Of a stretch of 64,000 nt of DNA, positions 1-7,965 are shown piece after piece. Positions within the stretch are counted from its first letter, which is position 1. Each line of letters begins with the position of its first letter. The stretch spans positions 434,001 through 498,000 of the forward strand of contig NZ_JAEVLS010000006.1 of the NCBI RefSeq assembly GCF_016801985.1, written 5' to 3'. This stretch comes from Steroidobacter gossypii (GTDB taxonomy: Bacteria; Pseudomonadota; Gammaproteobacteria; Steroidobacterales; Steroidobacteraceae). Made by a program: the position numbers and the translations under genes. The notes under the pieces are model-generated. The model searched no databases. It was not told the origin of the DNA and saw only the letters and a list, made by a program, of their open reading frames with translations.

Positions 1-631
1 TCAGGCGCAGGCCGGCCGAACCGATTACGTACGCATACAGCGCGGTCATCATGCCCATCGTAGTGCTGAACGCACCCGGCTCGAGCAGCAGTCTGATCGA
101 CAGCGGCATCACACAGGGCAGCACGAAGCCCAGCGCGGCGCGTTTGTCGGCAGCGAGCGTGGTCACCGCGCCCGCCGAAACGCCTGCGATCAGGAACGCT
201 AGAAAGGATTGCGCATCGGTATCGCCCTCGGGAAATACCAGCACCGCGGCCGTGCCCCAAGCTGCGCCGGCGACGATACAGCCAGCATGGAACAGCTCCC
301 ACCATGCAATGTTTTCACGCCGAGGGTTGCGACGGTAGGCCAGCAACAGCGCGAAGCGAGCGGCAGTGACGCTGCCGATGCCGATTGCCGCGATGAGTGT
401 GAGCTTCATGTCGACTTCGCCGGTCAATTCGGCTGCGGCGATCGTCAACAGCAAGAGCACGAGCGTCGCGAGCAGCGAGGAGGGCAGCGCTGCAAACAGC
501 AGCTGCAGCTGCTCGTCTCTGATACTTCGTTCTGTGGGGTCCGGTCGGTCCAAAGACGTTCCTCGTGACCGTGCGACTTGTCGATCGATCTGGCCGTGAG
601 TGCCGATGCTGGCGCCGATTGCATCGAACAT
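1..631 (-). CDS. membrane sensor protein, N-terminal part (cut by window edge)
   Basis: Reading the minus strand from an ATG at 631 gives an open frame of about 210 residues that runs off the left edge without a stop. After a basic, charged stretch of about 50 residues come several hydrophobic segments (for example LLATLVLLLLTIAAAEL, then ELFHAGCIVAGAAWGTAAVL and FLAFLIAGVSAGAVTTLAA), giving about six membrane spans before the edge. This kind of multi-span N-terminal module, with the Trp-rich AAWG helix and the SAGAVTTLAA helix, is typical of membrane-bound hybrid histidine kinases and GGDEF/EAL proteins; the output domain lies outside the window, so I cannot say which. The neighbouring receiver and HPt genes favour a kinase. 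No strong ribosome site precedes the ATG, so the start is tentative. Confidence 0.6.
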   Translation of the reverse strand, partial: MFDAIGASIGTHGQIDRQVARSRGTSLDRPDPTERSIRDEQLQLLFAALPSSLLATLVLLLLTIAAAELTGEVDMKLTLIAAIGIGSVTAARFALLLAYRRNPRRENIAWWELFHAGCIVAGAAWGTAAVLVFPEGDTDAQSFLAFLIAGVSAGAVTTLAADKRAALGFVLPCVMPLSIRLLLEPGAFSTTMGMMTALYAYVIGSAGLRL

Positions 632-939
632 AAACGGAACTACGGGAATCACTCATGCCAATGCTGTCGGTGACCTGCTGTCATGCGGCGCAGGCGGCCG
701 CGCGGCATAAGGCGCTGATATGCCTACACAATGCGATCGCTTCGATGAGCCAACCCCCGGAACTACACGCGGCGCGGCCCTCGAACTGTTGCATGCTCAA
801 TAGTTTCCTGTCGTCATCACCGCTTGGCGGATGCCGCGCATGCATGGCATTCGGTTGACCGAGACTCTGCGCGGCTCCGTTTCCTGCTTCGCGGCGCACT
901 TGAGCAAGGCAGTCGCGCCTCCACAATGACGAGTCCGCA
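632..939. other. intergenic region, no gene recognised
   Basis: About 300 bases between the divergent membrane sensor and response regulator genes. A 67-codon open frame at 655-858 has no recognisable family and no ribosome site. I see no RNA gene or clear repeat. The promoters of both flanking genes should lie here, but I could not pick out convincing -35/-10 pairs. Confidence 0.5.
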
Positions 940-1326
940 ATGAATCGAGACAGCCTGCGCGAGATTCTGTACGTCGACGACGAGCCCGACATTCGGGAGA
1001 TCGTGCAGATGGCGCTGGGCCTGGTACCCAGCTGGTCGGTGAAGACGGCGGACTCGGGGCTGCAGGCGCTGCAGAGCATGCAGTCGAGCCGGCCGGACCT
1101 GGTGCTGCTCGACGTCATGATGCCCAACATGGATGGGCCGACCACCCTGCAGCAGATGCGCAGCCAGCCCGAGTTGCAGTCCATTCCGGTGATCTTCATG
1201 ACGGCCAAGGCCATGCCGCAGGAAGTGGCGCGCTTTCGCGCGCTCGGAGCGGCGGCGGTGATCGCCAAACCTTTCGATCCCATGCTGCTGGCCGAGCATG
1301 TGTTCGGTATCTGGGAAGCCCTTTGA
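940..1326 (+). CDS. single-domain response regulator (CheY-like receiver)
   Basis: This 128-residue protein is a receiver domain and nothing else. The acidic pocket is D13-D14, the phospho-acceptor is D58 in LVLLDVMMPNMDG, the switch Thr is T88 in IFMTAK, and the conserved Lys is K110 in IAKPF. There is no DNA-binding or enzymatic output domain, so it acts either by protein contact, like CheY, or as a phosphorelay intermediate, like Spo0F. Its TGA is followed directly by the ATG of the HPt gene, so the two are surely co-transcribed and probably translationally coupled. The pair suggests transfer of phosphate between this receiver and the HPt histidine, possibly fed by the membrane sensor upstream on the other strand. 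Confidence 0.9.
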   Translation: MNRDSLREILYVDDEPDIREIVQMALGLVPSWSVKTADSGLQALQSMQSSRPDLVLLDVMMPNMDGPTTLQQMRSQPELQSIPVIFMTAKAMPQEVARFRALGAAAVIAKPFDPMLLAEHVFGIWEAL

Positions 1327-1680
1327 ATGCCCGACCCGCCGCAGGAACTGCGCGCCAGAATGATCCAGATCGCCGGCCGCTTTCTCGACCGGGTGAGCAG
1401 GGAGATCGTGCAACTGCGCGGCATGATCGATGCCGCAGCCGGTGGCGATCTCACCATGGTGCGCGAAATCGAGACGCTCGCTCACCGCATGCATGGCAGC
1501 GGCGCGATGTTGCGATTCAACGAGATCGCCGATCGCGCCGGCGAATTGGAGCGGCTGGCGGCAAGCTTCGTTGCCGCCGGTACAGTCGATCAGCCGCGCA
1601 TGCTCGATTTGTATCGGCAACTGCAAGCGGCGATCGAGAAGGCGTGCGCGGCCCGGGCGGCGTCAATCCCGCCGCCTTGA
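1327..1680 (+). CDS. HPt histidine phosphotransfer protein
   Basis: A 117-residue all-helical HPt protein. The phosphorylatable residue is H53 in LAHRMHGSGAMLRF, which matches the family pattern AHxLKGxxxxxG apart from His in place of Lys. The rest is amphipathic helix, followed by a short Pro/Ala tail. HPt proteins carry phosphate between receiver domains. The gene begins immediately after the stop of the receiver gene and ends 8 bases before the convergent TetR gene. Two hybrid kinases elsewhere in the window (47.3-51 kb and 53-55.6 kb) end in receiver domains and have no HPt of their own, so this protein is a possible partner; that link is inference. Confidence 0.85.
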   Translation: MPDPPQELRARMIQIAGRFLDRVSREIVQLRGMIDAAAGGDLTMVREIETLAHRMHGSGAMLRFNEIADRAGELERLAASFVAAGTVDQPRMLDLYRQLQAAIEKACAARAASIPPP

Positions 1681-1688
1681 CGTCGTAT

Positions 1689-2342
1689 TCAGCGCGGCTG
1701 TAAACCCAGCTCGAACAGCTCGATGAAACGCTGGGCGATTTCGCTGGCCGCGAGCTGGTCGTCGCTGCGATACCAATGCGCGATCCAGTTCAACGCGCCC
1801 GCCAGCGCGAACGCCGTCATCTTTTCATCGCAGGGACGGATCGAGCCGTCCGCGACGCCGGCGCGAATCAGGCTGCGCAGACCCTGGTCGATCTCCGACT
1901 TCAGCGCCTTCACCTTGCGGCTCATGGTCGGGCTCAGGTCCTGGTTTTCCGCCTGCACCATGCACCAGCCAAAATCCGAAGTGATGGCTTCGGCGTAACG
2001 CGCGATCACGGCAGCGAGGCGCTCGCGCCCGGTCGCGGTCGATTCCTGCTGTGCTTCGATGCCGTTCATGATCAAGGCCAGGCCGGCCCGAAAACATTCG
2101 AACAGCAGCTGCTCCTTGTTTTCGACGTAGTGATAGACGGTCGGCTTGGTGACGTTGAGCTCGCTGGCGATGTCGTCCAGCGAAGTGTTGTGATAACCGC
2201 GCTCCCGGAACGCCCGCGCGGCGGTCATGATGACCGCATCCCGCTTGCGCTCCCGATCGCGCACCCGCGCCCCCACCGAGGCCCACAGGGCCGGGCCGCT
2301 GGCCCGTTGCGGAATGCTCTTGCGCGCTTGTCGACCTGCCAC
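1689..2342 (-). CDS. TetR family transcriptional regulator
   Basis: A 217-residue regulator with a basic N-terminal tail, then a TetR helix-turn-helix at about residues 33-80 (AARAFRERGYHNTSLDDIA followed by LNVTKPTVYHYVENKEQLL). The C-terminal half is the ligand-binding and dimer domain, of a type often found with fatty-acyl or branched-chain acyl-CoA catabolic genes. The start is GTG at 2342, with AAGGAG ten bases upstream. It is divergent from icmF and the acyl-CoA dehydrogenase, so it probably represses them, and perhaps itself, from the shared 167-base region. The ligand is likely an acyl-CoA; this is inference from context. Confidence 0.85.
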   Translation of the reverse strand: MAGRQARKSIPQRASGPALWASVGARVRDRERKRDAVIMTAARAFRERGYHNTSLDDIASELNVTKPTVYHYVENKEQLLFECFRAGLALIMNGIEAQQESTATGRERLAAVIARYAEAITSDFGWCMVQAENQDLSPTMSRKVKALKSEIDQGLRSLIRAGVADGSIRPCDEKMTAFALAGALNWIAHWYRSDDQLAASEIAQRFIELFELGLQPR

Positions 2343-2410
2343 CGGGAATCCGCTCCTTCAAGAGAATCGACGCCGATCATAGCCTGACGCCGCCGCGCTC
2401 GGGGCTCTGA

Positions 2411-2440
2411 TTGACCGGGCGGGGTGGCTCTAAATATACT
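2411..2440 (+). promoter_or_regulatory. predicted sigma-70 promoter of icmF
   Basis: TTGACC at 2411-2416 and TATACT at 2435-2440 are separated by 18 bases, each hexamer matching consensus at five of six positions. The region just downstream (about 2441-2455, CGTCGGTAAATTA) is a reasonable place for a TetR-type operator, but I see only weak dyad symmetry there. Confidence 0.6.
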
Positions 2441-2509
2441 CGTCGGTAAATTAGGATCCAGCCCCCATCCGTCCTTGAAATGCTCTAAATCGCCCCGAGG
2501 CGAGCCGCT

Positions 2510-5500
2510 ATGAACACCGCCGCCCAAGCTTCCAATGTGTTGCCGTTCCGTGCCGACAATCGCGCCACCCGCTCGGAGGCGCATCCGTTGCGGTTCGTCA
2601 GCGCCGCGTCCTTGTTCGACGGGCACGACGCCGCGATCAACATGATCCGGCGACTGTTGCAGTCCCATGGCGCGGAGGTCGTGCACCTCGGCCACAACCG
2701 CAGTGTCGCGGACATCGTGCGGGCGGCCATTCAAGAAGACGCGGATGGCATCGCCGTGTCGTCTTACCAGGGCGGACACAACGAATACTTCGCCTACATG
2801 GTTGACATGCTGCGCGAGCAGGGCGTCGAGCACATACGCGTGATCGTCGGCGGTGGCGGCACGATCGCGCCGCATGAGGTGGAGGCGCTCGAGCGCCACG
2901 GCGTCGAGAAGATCTATACGCCCGAAGACGGCCGCCGCCTCGGTCTCGACGGCATGATCGACGATGTGATGAAGCGCGTCGCTGCGGCAGCCAAGCCGAA
3001 CTACATGTTCGATGCAGGCAGCGCGTTGGATCCTCGCGATCATCATCGGCTCGCGCAGGCTATTTCTCTGCTCGAAGCGTCGGGCGAGGAGGATGCAGCG
3101 AGTCAGGAGATCCGCAAGGCGATCGCCAAGGTGCAGGGCGGCGCGCCGGTCATCGGCCTGACAGGTACCGGGGGCGCGGGCAAATCCAGCTTGAACGACG
3201 AACTGTTGCAACGGTTCGTCCGTCACTTCCCGGATCGAAACATCGCCGTGGTTGCGATGGATCCGACGCGTCGTCGCTCGGGCGGCGCCTTGCTGGGCGA
3301 TCGCATCCGCATGAACTCATTGGCGGCGCCGAGCGTATTCATGCGTTCGCTCGCGACTCGCCGGCAAAACCTCGCGACTAGCGCGGTCCTGAAAGATGTG
3401 ATCGGACTGCTGCGCCTGGCGAAGTTCGATCTGATCATCGTCGAGACCGCCGGCATCGGTCAGTCGGACACCGAGATTGCCGACATGGTCGATATCTCGG
3501 CCTATGTGATGACCAGCGAATACGGCGCGGCCAGCCAGCTCGAAAAGATCGACATGCTGGATTTCGCCGATGTGATCGTCCTCAACAAGTTCGAGAAGCG
3601 CGGCGCTGAAGACGCGTTGCGCGATGTGCGCAAGCAGTGGCGTCGCAATCATCCGGATCGCGCGCGCCTGCCGGACGAGCAGCTGCCGGTGTTCCCCACG
3701 ATCGCCAGCCGCTTCAACGACCCCGGCGTGAATCATTTGTTTGCCGAGCTGTGCACGCTGCTCAATGCCAAGCGGCCGGAGCGGAGCGATCGGCAGTGGT
3801 CGCCAGGCGATGTCGGGCCAACCAAGTTCGTGTCGCGCGATCCGCTGATTCCAGGCACTCGCAGCCGTTATCTCGCCGAGATCGCAGGCGCGGGTCGCAA
3901 AGCTCGCGCGGACATCGAAGCGAGGGTCGACGCCGCGCGGCGCGCCTCGGGACTGTACGAGTCGCTCCGCGCATTGCATGACCCGCGATTGCCGGGACCG
4001 CTGGACCGCTTCCCCGAGGAGGCGCTCAACGATGAATCCGTCGACGCCACCCGACGCGAGCTGCGCGCCGCTTATAACAAGGCGCTGGATGAAGTCGGCG
4101 CTGAAGGCGTGGGCGAACTGAAACGCTGGCCGCAGCGGGTCAGAGGCGTCAGCGACGAGAAGTATTCATACAAGGTGCGCGACAAGGTCGTGACTGGCGA
4201 CAACTACGTCACTTCCTTGAGCGGCAACGCCATGCCCAAGATCGCCGTGCCGCGCTTCAAGGACTGGGGCGAGACGCTGCACTTCATCCTTTCGGAGAAT
4301 CTGCCCGGCAGCTATCCATACACTGGCGGTGTGTATCCGTATCGCCGTACGGAAGAAGACCCGATTCGCATGTTCGCCGGCGAGGGCGGGCCCGAGCGCA
4401 CCAATCGGCGCTTCCACTATCTCGCCAGCGGTCACGGCGCAACGCGCCTTTCGACGGCGTTCGATTCCACTACGTTGTACGGCGAAGACCCGGATACGAG
4501 GCCGGACATCTACGGGCGCACGGGCAATTCCGGCGTATCGATTGCCACGCTCGACGACATGAAGAAGCTGTATTCCGGCTTCGATCTGTGCGCGCCGACC
4601 ACGTCGGTGTCCATGACCATCAACGGGCCCGCGCCCATGCTGCTCGCCATGTTCATGAATACGGCGATCGATCAGCGGGTCGAACGGTTCCTGCGAGCTG
4701 AAGGTCGCTGGCAGGCGGCGGAGCAGCGCATTTCCACGCTGCGCAGTGAGATGAGTTCCAAAGGATATGACCTGGCGCGCTACAACGGCGATCTGCCGCA
4801 AGGTCACGATGGCTCCGGCATAGCGCTGCTGGGCATCACCAGCGATCAGCTGATTGCCCCGGGCGTGTTGACGGCCGAAGAGCATGCGAAGCTGCGCGCC
4901 GAGGCGATGTCATTGGTACGCGGCACGGTGCAAGCGGACATTCTCAAGGAAGATCAGGCGCAGAACACCTGCATCTTCTCCACCGAGTTCGCGCTGCGCA
5001 TGATGGGCGATGTGCAGCAGTTCTTCATCGACAACAAGGTGCGGAATTTCTATTCGGTGTCCATTTCCGGATATCACATCGCCGAGGCGGGCGCGAATCC
5101 CATCAGCCAGCTGGCGTTCACGCTGTCCAACGGTTTCACCATCGTCGAGTACTACCTGGCGCGCGGCATGAAGATCGACGACTTCGCGCCGAATCTGTCG
5201 TTCTTCTTCTCCAATGGCATGGATCCGGAGTACGCCGTGATCGGCCGCGTCGCTCGTCGCATCTGGGCGCGCGCCATGCGCGATCTGTATGGCGCCGGCC
5301 CGCGCAGCCAGATGCTCAAGTATCACGTGCAGACGTCCGGTCGTTCATTGCACGCGCAGGAGATCCAGTTCAACGACATCCGGACGACGCTGCAGGCCAT
5401 GTATGCGTTGTTCGACAACTGCAATTCGTTGCATACCAACGCGTATGACGAAGCGCTCACCACGCCGACCGAGGAGAGCGTGCGTCGCGCGGTCGCCATT

Positions 5501-6022
5501 CAGCTCATCATCAACAAGGAGCTGGGGCTGAACAACAACCAGAATCCGTGGCAGGGCTCGTTCTTCATGGAACAGCTCACCGATCTGGTGGAAGAGGCCG
5601 TGTATCGCGAGTTCGAATCGCTCTCCGAGCGCGGTGGCGTGCTGGGCGCGATGGAAACCATGTACCAGCGCGGCAAGATCCAGGAAGAGAGCATGTATTA
5701 CGAGAAGCGCAAGCACGACGGCTCGCTGCCGCTGATCGGCGTGAATACCTTCCTTTCGGAAACCGACGCCAACGAAGCCGCCAAGAGCGTGGCGCTGATT
5801 CGATCCACCGATGCGGAGAAGGATTTCCAGGTCGCAGCCGTGAAGTCTTTCCAGCAGCGCAACGCAACGCATACGCCCGACGCCCTGGCCCGGTTGCAAA
5901 AAGCGGCCACCTCGGGCGGCAACGTCTTTGCCGAGCTGATGAACGCAGTTAAGGTATGTTCGCTCGGCCAGATCTCCCGCGCGCTGTACGAAGTGGGCGG
6001 GCAGTATCGGCGCAGCATGTAA
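2510..6022 (+). CDS. icmF: fused isobutyryl-CoA mutase IcmF
   Basis: A 1170-residue B12-dependent acyl-CoA mutase fused to its G-protein chaperone; it interconverts isobutyryl-CoA and n-butyryl-CoA. Order: cobalamin-binding domain at about 27-160, with the DGHDAA motif whose H39 is the lower axial ligand; a MeaB-like GTPase at about 205-420, with P-loop GTGGAGKS at 219-226 and VETAGIGQSDTEI; a linker; then the TIM-barrel mutase domain to the C-terminus. The fusion order is diagnostic of IcmF rather than methylmalonyl-CoA mutase. Q818 in AQNTCIFS corresponds to the IcmF-type Gln that replaces the Arg of methylmalonyl-CoA mutase. The position I align with the other specificity residue is Y609 (GVYPYRR). 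It heads a two-gene unit with the acyl-CoA dehydrogenase 19 bases downstream and is probably controlled by the divergent TetR. Confidence 0.95.
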   Translation: MNTAAQASNVLPFRADNRATRSEAHPLRFVSAASLFDGHDAAINMIRRLLQSHGAEVVHLGHNRSVADIVRAAIQEDADGIAVSSYQGGHNEYFAYMVDMLREQGVEHIRVIVGGGGTIAPHEVEALERHGVEKIYTPEDGRRLGLDGMIDDVMKRVAAAAKPNYMFDAGSALDPRDHHRLAQAISLLEASGEEDAASQEIRKAIAKVQGGAPVIGLTGTGGAGKSSLNDELLQRFVRHFPDRNIAVVAMDPTRRRSGGALLGDRIRMNSLAAPSVFMRSLATRRQNLATSAVLKDVIGLLRLAKFDLIIVETAGIGQSDTEIADMVDISAYVMTSEYGAASQLEKIDMLDFADVIVLNKFEKRGAEDALRDVRKQWRRNHPDRARLPDEQLPVFPTIASRFNDPGVNHLFAELCTLLNAKRPERSDRQWSPGDVGPTKFVSRDPLIPGTRSRYLAEIAGAGRKARADIEARVDAARRASGLYESLRALHDPRLPGPLDRFPEEALNDESVDATRRELRAAYNKALDEVGAEGVGELKRWPQRVRGVSDEKYSYKVRDKVVTGDNYVTSLSGNAMPKIAVPRFKDWGETLHFILSENLPGSYPYTGGVYPYRRTEEDPIRMFAGEGGPERTNRRFHYLASGHGATRLSTAFDSTTLYGEDPDTRPDIYGRTGNSGVSIATLDDMKKLYSGFDLCAPTTSVSMTINGPAPMLLAMFMNTAIDQRVERFLRAEGRWQAAEQRISTLRSEMSSKGYDLARYNGDLPQGHDGSGIALLGITSDQLIAPGVLTAEEHAKLRAEAMSLVRGTVQADILKEDQAQNTCIFSTEFALRMMGDVQQFFIDNKVRNFYSVSISGYHIAEAGANPISQLAFTLSNGFTIVEYYLARGMKIDDFAPNLSFFFSNGMDPEYAVIGRVARRIWARAMRDLYGAGPRSQMLKYHVQTSGRSLHAQEIQFNDIRTTLQAMYALFDNCNSLHTNAYDEALTTPTEESVRRAVAIQLIINKELGLNNNQNPWQGSFFMEQLTDLVEEAVYREFESLSERGGVLGAMETMYQRGKIQEESMYYEKRKHDGSLPLIGVNTFLSETDANEAAKSVALIRSTDAEKDFQVAAVKSFQQRNATHTPDALARLQKAATSGGNVFAELMNAVKVCSLGQISRALYEVGGQYRRSM

Positions 6023-6041
6023 GCCCCAACAGGTCCCACTC

Positions 6042-7814
6042 ATGTACAAAGCACCTCTGAAAGAGCTCCGCTTCGCCATTCACCAGCTGATCGGCGACCA
6101 GCCGCTGGTCGGCTTGCCGGGGCTGCCCGACTATTCGACCGAGCTCACCGACGCCGTGCTGGAGGAAGCCGCGCGCTTTGCCGAAGGCGTGCTCGATCCC
6201 ATCAATCGCCTCGGCGATCGCACCGGCGCCAAGTGGACCGCCGAAGGCGTGCGCATGCCGGCCGAGTTCAAGGCGGCGTACCAGAAGTTCGTTGAAGGCG
6301 GCTGGACGCAGCTGCGCGCGGCGCCCGAATTCGGCGGTCAGGGAGCCCCCATCCTGCTCGGGACGGCCGTCGAGGAGATGTGGGCGTCGTCGAATCTCGC
6401 CTTCAAGCTTTGTCCCATGCTCACGCAGGGCGCGGTCGAAGCCATCGATCGCTGCGGCAACGAGCAGCAGAAGCAGACGTTCCTGCCCAAGATGATCAGC
6501 GGCGAATGGAGCGGCACCATGAACCTGACGGAGCCGCAGGCCGGCTCGGATCTGGCCGCCATTCGAACGCGGGCCGTGCGTGAAGGCGATCACTATCGGT
6601 TGTACGGGCAGAAGATCTTCATCACCTACGGCGACCACGATTACACCCCGAACATCATCCATATGGTGCTCGGCCGCGTCGAAGGCGCGCCCGCGGGCGT
6701 GCGCGGCATCTCGCTGTTCATCGTGCCCAAGGTGCTGGTGAACGACGATGGCAGCCTCGGCGCGCCCAACGATGTGCGCTGTGTGTCCATCGAGCACAAG
6801 CTCGGTATCCATGCCAGCCCGACTTGCGTGCTTTCTTACGGCGATAAGGAAGGGGCGATCGGTTATCTGGTCGGCGAGGAGAATCGCGGGCTGGAATATA
6901 TGTTCATCATGATGAACGCTGCGCGGTTGTCGGTTGGCTTGGAAGGGTATGCGCTTGCGGAGCGTGCGTATCAGCAGGCGCTTGAATATGCCCGCACGCG
7001 CAATCAGGGCAAGCCCAAGACCAGGAATGTGCCCGAGGGCGGCAAAGCATCGCCGATCGCGTATCACCCTGATGTGAAGCGCATGCTGCTTACGATGAAG
7101 GCGTACACGGATGCGGCTCGCTCCGTCGCTTTGTATGCAGCGCTGCAGTTGGATCTTGGTAAGCAGCTGCCGGCTGGCGATGAGAAAGCTAAAGCGCAGG
7201 CGCGTGGCGATCTGCTGATTCCTATTGTCAAAGGCTGGTCCACCGAGCTGGGCGTGCTCATGGCGTCGCTCGGTGTGCAGGTTCACGGCGGCATGGGTTT
7301 CATCGAAGAGACCGGCGCCGCGCAGACGCTGCGCGACTCGCGCATCGCGCCGATCTATGAAGGCACGACTGGAATTCAGGCGAACGATTTGGTTGGACGT
7401 AAAGTCGGGCGCGACAACGGCGCGGCGATGTATGCGTTGATCGCCGATATGCAGGCGGAGCTCGAGCAGCTGTCATCGTCCGATGCCGGCGTGGCCGCCA
7501 GCAAGGCTGCTGCGCTCGAGGGCGTCGCTGCGCTGAAGGACGCCACTGCCGCCATTCTCAAGGACCCTGACGGCGCGCTCGCGACCTGCGTCCCTTATCT
7601 GATGCTGGGTGGCGTCGCGATCGGCGGCTGGCTCACAGCCAAGGCCCACGAGCTCGCGGTTCGCTCTATCTCCGAAGATCCAGAGTTCTTCGCCGCCAAA
7701 CAGCAGATCGCACGCTTCTACGCCAGCAATCTTCTGCCCGAAGCGCAGACCCTGGCTCGCATCGTCAAATCCGGCGCCGCCGCCATCCTCGACGCGGACC
7801 CAGCGAAGCTTTGA
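6042..7814 (+). CDS. acyl-CoA dehydrogenase (590-residue, DmdC-like class)
   Basis: A FAD-dependent acyl-CoA dehydrogenase of the long (about 590 residues) class that carries an extra C-terminal domain, as in the 3-methylthiopropanoyl-CoA dehydrogenase family; this class also acts on other short or branched acyl-CoAs. The flavin-binding stretch MNLTEPQAGSDLA is clear, and the catalytic base is E440 in APIYEGTTGIQA. The gene lies 19 bases after icmF on the same strand, so the likely substrates are butyryl-CoA or isobutyryl-CoA made or used by the mutase, and electrons would go to ETF. The exact substrate cannot be read from sequence. Confidence 0.9.
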   Translation: MYKAPLKELRFAIHQLIGDQPLVGLPGLPDYSTELTDAVLEEAARFAEGVLDPINRLGDRTGAKWTAEGVRMPAEFKAAYQKFVEGGWTQLRAAPEFGGQGAPILLGTAVEEMWASSNLAFKLCPMLTQGAVEAIDRCGNEQQKQTFLPKMISGEWSGTMNLTEPQAGSDLAAIRTRAVREGDHYRLYGQKIFITYGDHDYTPNIIHMVLGRVEGAPAGVRGISLFIVPKVLVNDDGSLGAPNDVRCVSIEHKLGIHASPTCVLSYGDKEGAIGYLVGEENRGLEYMFIMMNAARLSVGLEGYALAERAYQQALEYARTRNQGKPKTRNVPEGGKASPIAYHPDVKRMLLTMKAYTDAARSVALYAALQLDLGKQLPAGDEKAKAQARGDLLIPIVKGWSTELGVLMASLGVQVHGGMGFIEETGAAQTLRDSRIAPIYEGTTGIQANDLVGRKVGRDNGAAMYALIADMQAELEQLSSSDAGVAASKAAALEGVAALKDATAAILKDPDGALATCVPYLMLGGVAIGGWLTAKAHELAVRSISEDPEFFAAKQQIARFYASNLLPEAQTLARIVKSGAAAILDADPAKL

Positions 7815-7837
7815 GCTTGGCTGCAGCCTGCACAACG

Positions 7838-7863
7838 CGAGGCGCGAGATCGATCGCGCCTCG
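7838..7863. terminator. hairpin after the icmF-dehydrogenase unit
   Basis: A perfect 10-base-pair stem (7838-7847 with 7854-7863) with a 6-base loop lies 24 bases after the dehydrogenase stop codon. There is no T-run after it, so it may be a weak terminator or an mRNA-stabilising hairpin. Confidence 0.45.
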
Positions 7864-7965
7864 GCGTACGATTGCCATACAAAAGTGACCTCGCTGTAAC
7901 TGCTGCGTCATCCAGCCTGCCGATACTCGCCGTCCGAATAAAACCAACTAGGGGCGAGTAAACAA

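Noticed and set aside
655-858. 67-codon open frame between the membrane sensor and receiver genes
   Set aside because: No recognisable family, no ribosome site, Cys/Ala/Ser-rich composition typical of chance frames in high-GC DNA.
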